This document shows, in pieces, positions 1-6,471 of a DNA stretch of 10,902 bases. This stretch comes from Burkholderiales bacterium UBA2647 (GTDB taxonomy: Bacteria; Pseudomonadota; Gammaproteobacteria; Burkholderiales; Burkholderiaceae_E): the NCBI GenBank assembly GCA_002359635.1, contig DENJ01000089.1:1-10902 (forward strand), in the 5' to 3' direction. How positions within the stretch are numbered: position 1 is the stretch's first letter; every line of letters starts with the position of its first letter. Below the pieces are notes generated by a model. The model ran no database searches and had not been told where the DNA came from. It was given only the letters and a program-made list of their open reading frames with translations. The translations under genes and the position numbers were made by a program.

Positions 1-959
1 ACATGTGCACCGTTGATACCTTCGGGTACAAGTACAGCACTGACGGTATCAGACCACCATTTGGGGTCGTTGGCGCAAAGCGAAAGTTTCCAACCTTGAA
101 GAACCGCCTCTCGGACACTTTGGGCCAATCGATGATGCCGCGCAAATATTTCCTCTAAGCCCTCTTCAAAAATAATGTTGAGCGATTCGCGTAAGCCGTA
201 GAGCAATGGCAGCGGCGGTGTGTAGGGGAAGTACCCGGCTGGATTGCTCCGGATCATATCGTCGAGGTCAAAATAGCAACGCTTCATATTGGCCGTCGCG
301 CGCGAAGCCATGGCCTTCTCGCTCATGGCCAAAAGTCCAAGCCCCGCCGGCAACATCAAACCCTTTTGAGAACCGCTGACAACCACGTCCACTTGCCACG
401 CGTCCATTTGGAAATCAATACTTCCCAGAGAACTTACCGTGTCGACGAGCAGTAGGGCCGGATGTTTGGCAGCATCGATTGCCATGCGCACCGCATGAAT
501 ATCGCTTGTAACACCCGTCGCTGTTTCGTTGTGACAAACGAATACGGCCTTAATGGCGTGCCCGCTATCCTGCTCAAGGATGCGATGAAGTTGCTCAGAA
601 GGCACACCTTCGCCCCAAGGGACATCCACAATCTCTGGCTCCAAGCCCAGTCGAACCATCATATCTGCCCAGAGGTGACTGAACTGCCCAAATCGAAACG
701 TCAATACCTTATCCCCGTAGGAGAGTGTGTTGGTAATTGCAGCTTCCCAGGCCCCGGTTCCGGTTGAGGGAAACATGAAGACTTTCCCCGATTCGGTCTT
801 GAAGACCTTTTTAAGATCCTCGAATAAGCTCTTGGTCAGATCCGGAAATCGGGACGACCGATGATCTTCCATGGCAACCATCATCGCTCGCTGCACGCGG
901 TCAGGCACATTGGTGGGGCCGGGAACAAAGAGAAAATTTCGCCCTGGTATTCGATTCAT
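1..959 (-). CDS. sgaA: Serine-glyoxylate / alanine-glyoxylate aminotransferase, class V, C-terminus cut by window edge
   Basis: The gene starts at ATG 959-957 and runs off the left edge; 319 full codons are visible plus a partial valine codon, against roughly 390-405 residues for the family. It is a PLP-dependent fold-type I enzyme of aminotransferase class V. The protein opens with the family signature FVPGPTNVP (11-19). It continues with the cofactor phosphate-binding stretch STGTGAWE (65-72), the HNETATG segment (143-149), the PLP-pyridine aspartate in LVDTVSSLGS (Asp173), and the Schiff-base lysine in SGSQKGLMLP (Lys199). Members of this group move the amino group of serine (or alanine) to glyoxylate, giving hydroxypyruvate (or pyruvate) and glycine. 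They act in the methylotroph serine cycle or in photorespiratory glycolate salvage. A GAGGA site (969-965) sits 5 nt before the start. Serine versus alanine preference cannot be fixed from sequence alone. It lies 88 nt downstream of glgP on the same strand. Confidence 0.9.
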   Translation of the reverse strand, partial: MNRIPGRNFLFVPGPTNVPDRVQRAMMVAMEDHRSSRFPDLTKSLFEDLKKVFKTESGKVFMFPSTGTGAWEAAITNTLSYGDKVLTFRFGQFSHLWADMMVRLGLEPEIVDVPWGEGVPSEQLHRILEQDSGHAIKAVFVCHNETATGVTSDIHAVRMAIDAAKHPALLLVDTVSSLGSIDFQMDAWQVDVVVSGSQKGLMLPAGLGLLAMSEKAMASRATANMKRCYFDLDDMIRSNPAGYFPYTPPLPLLYGLRESLNIIFEEGLEEIFARHHRLAQSVREAVLQGWKLSLCANDPKWWSDTVSAVLVPEGINGAH

Positions 960-1047
960 CGGAATCCTCGATCATTAGTTTCAGGGAGTGTTGCCTTGCG
1001 CATAAGAACCACGCTAGCACAGAGCCGACACCTTTGTCATTATTTTC

Positions 1048-3537
1048 TTAAAGCCTAAGCGACTCGCAACGCCAAATCTGATCGACATATTCGGAAATGG
1101 TCCGATCGGAAGAAAAAGGCCCCATCGCTGCGATGTTTACGAGACTGCTTTGACGCCACGCTTTCGGATTTGCGAAATGGCTGTCCACCCTCGCTTGAGC
1201 ATCCAGATAGGATGCAAAGTCTGCAAGAACCATATAGTGGTCACCCCATTTCAACAATGCATCAACAAGGGGTTTATAACGATCGGTATCGTTTCGACAA
1301 AACGTACCATCTTGCAAGGCATTCAAGACAAGCTTGAGCCGAGGGTTAGCTTCAAGTTCATGTAACGGCCTATAGCCAGCCGATCGTCGTGCTTCGACTT
1401 GCGGGGCGTTGAGTCCGAAGACAAACATGTGACGATGTCCAACGCGATCCAGAATTTCGATGTTTGCACCATCAAAGGTTCCGATCGTTAGCGCGCCATT
1501 GAGGGCAAGCTTCATATTTCCTGTACCGGATGCTTCAGTCCCTGCCGTTGAGATTTGTTGAGATAAATTCGCTGCGGGGATCAATTGCTCAGCAAGGCTG
1601 ACGCTGTAGTTTGGCAGGAACAAGACTTGTAGGTATGGGCTAACAGCCCTATCGTTAGCGATTGTCTCGCCTACATCATGGATCAATCGGATGATTAGCT
1701 TTGCCATGGCGTAAGCTGAAGCGGCTTTGCCCGAAAAAAAGACCGTACGCGGCGCGAATTGTCTGAGGTCTATCGTTCCTGATTGGTCGCGAAGCCTGAG
1801 ATAGCGATCAATGATCTGTAGAACGTTTAAAAGCTGCCGTTTATATTCGTGAATGCGCTTAATTTGCACATCCCATAGACCATCTAAATTCAACGCTATG
1901 TTCGCTTGAAGCTTATACCAACGCGAAAAGCTCAGTTTTCGATGTTGCTTGATCGCATGTAAGTTTTCCAGGGTTGCGTCATCGTCGAGCGCCTGATTGA
2001 GCGATTCAAGTTGCATCAAGTCACGACGCCAGCCCGTTCCGATCTTTCGATCAATAAACTGTGACAATTCCGGATTTGCCTGAGCTAGCCACCGTCGTTG
2101 GGTAATCCCATTGGTCTTATTGTTAAATCGATCAGGCCACCGCTTATGGAAGTCCTTAAAAATAGAACTTGCCATTAAAGCACTATGCAACTGGGACACG
2201 CCGTTAATCGAATAGGAGGCAACAACGGCGAGGTGTGCCATCCGAACACTTCGCTCCCCGTCCTCTCGAATAAGCGACATGCGCCGGATCGACTCGGCGT
2301 CAAAACCTAGCGTCAGAAGTTCCTGGATAAAGGCTGCATTGATTTCAAAGATGATCTCAAGATGCCTCGGTAGCACTTGGTCCATAAGATGAACAGGCCA
2401 GGTCTCCAATGCTTCATGCATCAAGGTGTGATTGGTATAAGAAAAAATCTTTGTACACTGCTCCCAGGCTTCATCCCAGGACATTTCGTGTTCATCAAGA
2501 AGGAGCCTCATCAGTTCTGGAATCGCCAAAACCGGATGGGTGTCATTCAAGTGAATCGCGACCTTTTCAGATAAAGAACCGAGGTCCTGATGTGAGCTTA
2601 GGTAACGCCGCAACAGATCCTGAACACTTGCGCTAACAAAAAAATACTCCTGTTGCAATCGTAGCCTTCGCCCCGAATCGGTTGAATCATCCGGATACAA
2701 CACGCGAGAAACATTTTCCGAATGATTTTTTGCCTCCACCGCCTCCATGTAACTACCACGATTGAAGGCAACCAAGTCAATCTCTTCGTCTGCTCTTGCC
2801 GACCAAAGCCTTAAGGTATTCGTTGCCTGAGTGTCATAGCCAGGTACCACGCTGTCGTAGGCCATCGCATGAACCTGTGCACTCTCAACCCATACACGTC
2901 GACCGCCTTCGCTAAGGACTCGCCCCCCAAATTGAACCCGATAGGTAACCTCGGAGCGAGGAAACTCCCAGGGGTTGCCGTGTTGCAGCCAATAGTCGGG
3001 AATTTCAAGTTGGCGACCCGCGTTGATTGTTTGCTTGAACATTCCATAGTCGTAACGAATGCCGTAGCCAAAACCTGGAACATTTAAGGTAGCCATCGAA
3101 TCAAGAAAACATGCTGCAAGTCGACCCAATCCGCCATTACCCAGCGCAGCATCAGGTTCTAGTTCTATAACCTGATCCATATCAACACCAAAGTCAACCA
3201 GGGCTTGACGGACACGGTCACGCAAACCTAAGGCGAGCATCGCATTGGAAAAACTTCGACCCATGAGAAATTCCATGGAGAGGTAATAAACCCTCTTGCT
3301 GTCCTGCGCATATTGCGCTCTTGTCGTTTTCATCCACCGCTCGACCAAATGATCCCGTACCGCAAGCGCAGCCGCTTGGAACCAATCCTCAGGTCTCGCC
3401 GCTTGCGGATCTTTGCCGATCGAAAAAACCAGCTTATTGGCGATCAGGCGCTTGATCGAAGCAAGATCACGTCCAGGAGACTGAATCGGAAAGGTTTCAG
3501 CAACAGGTGAAAGCATCTCGTTCATTTGCGGATTCAA
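1048..3537 (-). CDS. glgP: Glycogen (maltodextrin) phosphorylase, GT35
   Basis: This cytoplasmic PLP enzyme releases glucose-1-phosphate from the non-reducing ends of alpha-1,4-glucan chains. From the TTG start at 3537 it has 829 residues, near the usual 800-830. Visible motifs are YYLSMEFLMGR (about 84-94), the glycine-rich ALGNGGLGRLAACF segment (about 131-144), NDTHP (about 331-335), and the hallmark GTEASGTGNMK (about 666-676), whose Lys676 carries the PLP. The frame is open upstream to 3738, but that stretch overlaps the glgA 3' end by 157 nt and does not resemble the family, so it is discarded. The TTG at 3537 has GAGGA (3550-3546) 8 nt ahead. ATG at 3525 (825 residues) lacks a well-placed ribosome site, and ATG at 3516 (822 residues) is also possible. 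It is the last glg gene, 44 nt after the glgA stop. The alternative name malP is less likely given the glgBXCA context. Confidence 0.95.
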   Translation of the reverse strand: MNPQMNEMLSPVAETFPIQSPGRDLASIKRLIANKLVFSIGKDPQAARPEDWFQAAALAVRDHLVERWMKTTRAQYAQDSKRVYYLSMEFLMGRSFSNAMLALGLRDRVRQALVDFGVDMDQVIELEPDAALGNGGLGRLAACFLDSMATLNVPGFGYGIRYDYGMFKQTINAGRQLEIPDYWLQHGNPWEFPRSEVTYRVQFGGRVLSEGGRRVWVESAQVHAMAYDSVVPGYDTQATNTLRLWSARADEEIDLVAFNRGSYMEAVEAKNHSENVSRVLYPDDSTDSGRRLRLQQEYFFVSASVQDLLRRYLSSHQDLGSLSEKVAIHLNDTHPVLAIPELMRLLLDEHEMSWDEAWEQCTKIFSYTNHTLMHEALETWPVHLMDQVLPRHLEIIFEINAAFIQELLTLGFDAESIRRMSLIREDGERSVRMAHLAVVASYSINGVSQLHSALMASSIFKDFHKRWPDRFNNKTNGITQRRWLAQANPELSQFIDRKIGTGWRRDLMQLESLNQALDDDATLENLHAIKQHRKLSFSRWYKLQANIALNLDGLWDVQIKRIHEYKRQLLNVLQIIDRYLRLRDQSGTIDLRQFAPRTVFFSGKAASAYAMAKLIIRLIHDVGETIANDRAVSPYLQVLFLPNYSVSLAEQLIPAANLSQQISTAGTEASGTGNMKLALNGALTIGTFDGANIEILDRVGHRHMFVFGLNAPQVEARRSAGYRPLHELEANPRLKLVLNALQDGTFCRNDTDRYKPLVDALLKWGDHYMVLADFASYLDAQARVDSHFANPKAWRQSSLVNIAAMGPFSSDRTISEYVDQIWRCESLRL

Positions 3538-3545
3538 GGCGGGCT

Positions 3546-3550
3546 TCCTC
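3546..3550 (-). promoter_or_regulatory. Ribosome binding site GAGGA for glgP, favouring a TTG start
   Basis: Read on the minus strand, GAGGA at 3550-3546 is followed by 8 nt and then TTG at 3537-3535. For the in-frame ATG at 3525-3523 the same site would be 20 nt away, which is too far. The site therefore argues for TTG initiation. Confidence 0.55.
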
Positions 3551-3581
3551 ACAGGGGTGTAGACATCGACCACATAACTGT

Positions 3582-5105
3582 TTAGGGATGACGAGCATCG
3601 CGGAAAAGCATTTGATCGTAAAGCGCAGCATAGTTTCCTGCCGCCACATCCCAGCCTAATGCAAGACTCATGCCACGTGATTGGAGTCTTTTCCAAATCG
3701 GCTTCATCTTCCAGCATTGCAACATCTCTTGCCAACATGCCACAAAACTCTCAATGCAATGCTGATCGAACCCAAATCCATTGGCAGGGTTGACCGTTCC
3801 GATGAGGGCCGTTTCGTTGGCAAAACGCCAGGGACGGACAGTATCCGCAAGGCCACCGACCAGATGAACCAAGGGCAGACATCCATAGCGCATGCCATAC
3901 ATTTGGGTAAGACCGCAAGGCTCAAAGCGTGAAGGCACGAGGATCAAGTCACTGCCCGCAATCATTTGATGCGCCAAGCGCTCATCAAAATCAGATCGAA
4001 AGCTTACTTTGCCAGGATACTGACCCTGCAGTACTTCGAACTGCCGCTCCATTGCCGCGTCGCCGTTTCCCAAAACCACAAGCTGTGCACCGTCTCGAAT
4101 CATGGTTGGCGCTGCCTGCACAATTAAGCTCAAGCCTTTTTGCTCGGCAAGCCTGCTGATCACCGCGCATCTTGGACCTCGCGCATCGTTGTCGAGACCG
4201 AGTATTGATGTAAGCGCGAGAACGTTCTCTTCTTTATCAATTAATGAGATCGAACTGTAGCGCTTGGCGATCATCGGATCATGGGCAGGGTCCCAAATCT
4301 GCGTGTCAATGCCGTTGAGAATACCGCTCAAGCGAGCCGCATGCAGCCTGAGAAAACCGTGCATACCATGCCCCTGCGCCGGATCCTGGATCTCGCGTGC
4401 ATAGCGCGGACTGACGGTGTTGACCCGATCTGCATAGGCAATACCTGCCTTAAGCATTGAAATCTGACCAAAAAACTCCACCCCATCGAGGTGCCAGCAG
4501 GCCTCTGGAATAGCTAACTCGTGTAAGTGTTTTGGGGCAAAAAGGCCTTGATAGGCAAGATTATGGATGGTCAATAAGCAGGGTATCGGGTTTACGTGAA
4601 GAGCATGGTGAAATTTTAAATAGAGCGGTGTCAGTCCGGCATGCCAGTCATGCGCATGAACAAGTGAAACCTGCCACGTTGGGTCTGAGCCATCAGCAAG
4701 GGCCTTAGCGCCCCAACTGAGTGCGGCAAAACGTCGATGGTTATCGCCGAAAGCTTGGCGGTCTTTGGTTTCATACGGGGAACCGTCGCGCTCGTAAAGA
4801 TGAGGAGCCACAATGAGGTAAGCCCATCCAAAATCACTTGAGGCGAATCGGACGCACTTAATCTGCAAGTCATCGCCCCAAGGCGTCTGAATAGCCGTCA
4901 CAGCGCGACATTCCGTGACCGCTCGCGTGAACGCGGGTAATCCAGGCAGCAAGGGACGTAACTCGACACCATAACGTGACAAAGCGCCGGGAAGCGCTCC
5001 TGTTACGTCAGCCAGTCCGCCTGTTTTGAGCCAGGGGAAAAGCTCAGCGCTGACCTGTAAAACCTGGATTGAGCGGCCGCTTCGCACGCCAACCTCATCA
5101 CTCAA
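3582..5105 (-). CDS. glgA: Glycogen synthase, ADP-glucose dependent, GT5
   Basis: The enzyme transfers glucose from ADP-glucose to the non-reducing end of alpha-1,4-glucan. At 507 residues it is a little longer than E. coli GlgA (477). The GT5 N-terminal Rossmann domain opens with VLQVSAELFPWLKTGGLADV, where KTGG (Lys27) contacts ADP-glucose. HAHDWHAG (150-157) and HNLAYQGLF (181-189) follow, then the inter-domain GILNGID segment (261-267). In the C-terminal domain SRLAEQKGL (317-325) supplies the Arg/Lys pair that binds the nucleotide-sugar phosphates, and PSRFEPCGL (391-399) carries the conserved catalytic-site glutamate (Glu395). The stretch before GGLADTV reads HLV at 414-416, where E. 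coli GlgA has RRT. The start is TTG at 5105, overlapping the glgC stop by 4 nt (TTGA). GAGGA (5117-5113) sits 7 nt ahead, and no ATG occurs in the first 90 codons. Expression is probably coupled to glgC. Confidence 0.97.
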   Translation of the reverse strand: MSDEVGVRSGRSIQVLQVSAELFPWLKTGGLADVTGALPGALSRYGVELRPLLPGLPAFTRAVTECRAVTAIQTPWGDDLQIKCVRFASSDFGWAYLIVAPHLYERDGSPYETKDRQAFGDNHRRFAALSWGAKALADGSDPTWQVSLVHAHDWHAGLTPLYLKFHHALHVNPIPCLLTIHNLAYQGLFAPKHLHELAIPEACWHLDGVEFFGQISMLKAGIAYADRVNTVSPRYAREIQDPAQGHGMHGFLRLHAARLSGILNGIDTQIWDPAHDPMIAKRYSSISLIDKEENVLALTSILGLDNDARGPRCAVISRLAEQKGLSLIVQAAPTMIRDGAQLVVLGNGDAAMERQFEVLQGQYPGKVSFRSDFDERLAHQMIAGSDLILVPSRFEPCGLTQMYGMRYGCLPLVHLVGGLADTVRPWRFANETALIGTVNPANGFGFDQHCIESFVACWQEMLQCWKMKPIWKRLQSRGMSLALGWDVAAGNYAALYDQMLFRDARHP

Positions 5106-6418
5106 TGAAGTTTCCTCAGCATATCAGCCGTAATCAAGACAACGCCCTGATCGGTTCGCTCAAACCTCGCAGCATCAAGTGCCGGATTCTCTCCAACAAC
5201 AAGTCCTTCCGGAATCTCACAGCCCCGATCCACCACAACGCGGCTTAGCCGGCAGCGCCGTTGCACGGTCACTTCAGGCAGCAAGACGCAAGCGTTCAAG
5301 GTACAAAACGACCTGACTCTCACATTGGAAAACAGTACAGAATTACTAACGATCGAACCTGAAACGATACAACCTCCCGATACCATCGTATTTATCGTTT
5401 GGCCGTGACGACCTTCAGCATCCTGAACAAACTTGGCCGGCGGCAATTGGCGCTGATGCGTCCAGATAGGCCAGTTTGTATCGTAGATATCAAGCTCGGG
5501 CGTGACGGAAGCGAGATCAAGATTAGCTTCCCAGAATGCATCAATCGTGCCCACATCGCGCCAGTAGTTGGAAGCTGCGCCGGCCGTTGAGACGCAGGAC
5601 AAGGAAAAGGGATGTGCAACCGCACAGCCTTGTTCCACTGCTCTGGGAATCACATCTTTCCCAAAATCATGCGATGAATCCGGGTTGGCCAAATCCTCAT
5701 CAAGCAGGTGAAAGAGATAGTCCGCATTGAAAATATAAATGCCCATACTCGCCATCGCATGATTCGGCTTGCCAGGAATCGCCGGCGGATCGCTCGGTTT
5801 TTCAACAAAGGCGGTAATTCGTCTGGAGTTATTGATCGCCATCACGCCGAAGGCAACCGCCTCCTGGCGAGGCACTTCGATACACGCCACCGTGCACTCT
5901 CCGCCGCGCTCTACATGGTCCTTGAGCATCAAGGCATAGTCCATTTTGTAGACATGGTCCCCGGCAAGAATCACAACATATTCCGGACGACTTGAACGAA
6001 TAATATCGATGTTTTGATACACGGCATCCGCGGTACCACGGTACCAATGCTCCTCGCCCGCACGCTGTTGCGCAGGCAACAAATCAACCATTTCATTGAG
6101 TTCCGCCCGTAAAAAACTCCAGCCACGCTGTAAATGGCGCAGCAAGGAATGGGATTTGTACTGCGTGACCACACCGATGCGCCGAATGCCGGAATTGACG
6201 CAATTGGACAAAGCAAAGTCAATGATCCGAAATTTTCCCCCAAAGTAAACCGCTGGTTTGGCTCGATTGTCGGTTAACTGCTTAAGCCGCGAGCCGCGCC
6301 CGCCTGCCAAGACAAGGGCAATCGCGCGACGCACGAGAATATGAGGCTGAAGATTTTTTGCGGTACCCGCAAGGCTTTGATCATCAGTCGTTGCAGCACT
6401 CTGGGCATAAGTGGCCAT
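5102..6418 (-). CDS. glgC: Glucose-1-phosphate adenylyltransferase (ADP-glucose pyrophosphorylase)
   Basis: It catalyses ATP + glucose-1-phosphate to ADP-glucose + PPi, the committed and usually allosterically controlled step. It has 438 residues against 431 in E. coli, and aligns with that protein with a constant offset of 12 through most of its length. The nucleotidyltransferase domain shows LAGGRGSRL (37-45), AKPAVYFGGKFR (53-64), WYRGTADAV (125-133; Tyr126), LAGDH with catalytic Asp154, and FVEKP with Lys207 at the glucose-1-phosphate site. The C-terminal left-handed beta-helix covers roughly 330-438 and includes SGGC and VLLPEV. The E. coli activator-site residue Lys39 corresponds to Asn51 here, and E. 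coli His46 to Tyr58, while the Arg386 equivalent (Arg398) is kept; effector preference may differ from the fructose-1,6-bisphosphate type. The ATG at 6418 is preceded by AGGAG (6432-6428) with a 9-nt spacer. It lies 53 nt after glgX and overlaps glgA by 4 nt. Confidence 0.97.
   Translation of the reverse strand: MATYAQSAATTDDQSLAGTAKNLQPHILVRRAIALVLAGGRGSRLKQLTDNRAKPAVYFGGKFRIIDFALSNCVNSGIRRIGVVTQYKSHSLLRHLQRGWSFLRAELNEMVDLLPAQQRAGEEHWYRGTADAVYQNIDIIRSSRPEYVVILAGDHVYKMDYALMLKDHVERGGECTVACIEVPRQEAVAFGVMAINNSRRITAFVEKPSDPPAIPGKPNHAMASMGIYIFNADYLFHLLDEDLANPDSSHDFGKDVIPRAVEQGCAVAHPFSLSCVSTAGAASNYWRDVGTIDAFWEANLDLASVTPELDIYDTNWPIWTHQRQLPPAKFVQDAEGRHGQTINTMVSGGCIVSGSIVSNSVLFSNVRVRSFCTLNACVLLPEVTVQRRCRLSRVVVDRGCEIPEGLVVGENPALDAARFERTDQGVVLITADMLRKLH
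5113..5117 (-). promoter_or_regulatory. Ribosome binding site GAGGA for the TTG start of glgA
   Basis: On the minus strand GAGGA (5117-5113) lies inside the last codons of glgC and is followed by a 7-nt spacer and TTG at 5105-5103. No ATG is available nearby in this frame, so this site decides the start. Confidence 0.65.
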
Positions 6419-6427
6419 GTTCCTTGT

Positions 6428-6432
6428 CTCCT
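6428..6432 (-). promoter_or_regulatory. Strong ribosome binding site AGGAG for glgC
   Basis: On the minus strand AGGAG (6432-6428) precedes the glgC ATG by 9 nt, in the 53-nt gap after the glgX stop. Together with the glgP gap it is one of the two real gaps inside the glg block, so glgC is translated independently of glgX. No convincing promoter or terminator was seen in this gap. Confidence 0.6.
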
Positions 6433-6471
6433 GGATTTGTAAGTGCTTGTTTTCAAAGGATCGAAGCTAGC

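Noticed and set aside
960..1047. Possible promoter (ATGACA, 18 nt, TAGCGT) and a GACA/TGTC inverted repeat before the aminotransferase
   Set aside because: The -10 match is poor and the repeat arms are only 4 bp; neither exceeds chance.
434..1058. Small open frames on both strands in the left kilobase
   Set aside because: This stretch is covered by the aminotransferase frame, which has all class V motifs; the small frames are shadows.
2420..2446. His in LMHEALETWP of GlgP where many phosphorylases have Pro
   Set aside because: As I recall, this column also varies in bacterial enzymes (E. coli GlgP has Ser), so it is probably not significant.
3538..3738. Long N-terminal extension of the glgP frame overlapping the end of glgA
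   Set aside because: It does not resemble phosphorylase sequence, lies across well-conserved glgA coding sequence, and a good ribosome site exists downstream at 3550-3546.
5392..6047. Several 60-95 codon open frames inside glgC on both strands
   Set aside because: They lie fully within a well-conserved gene, show no recognisable motifs, and no ribosome site was noticed for them.
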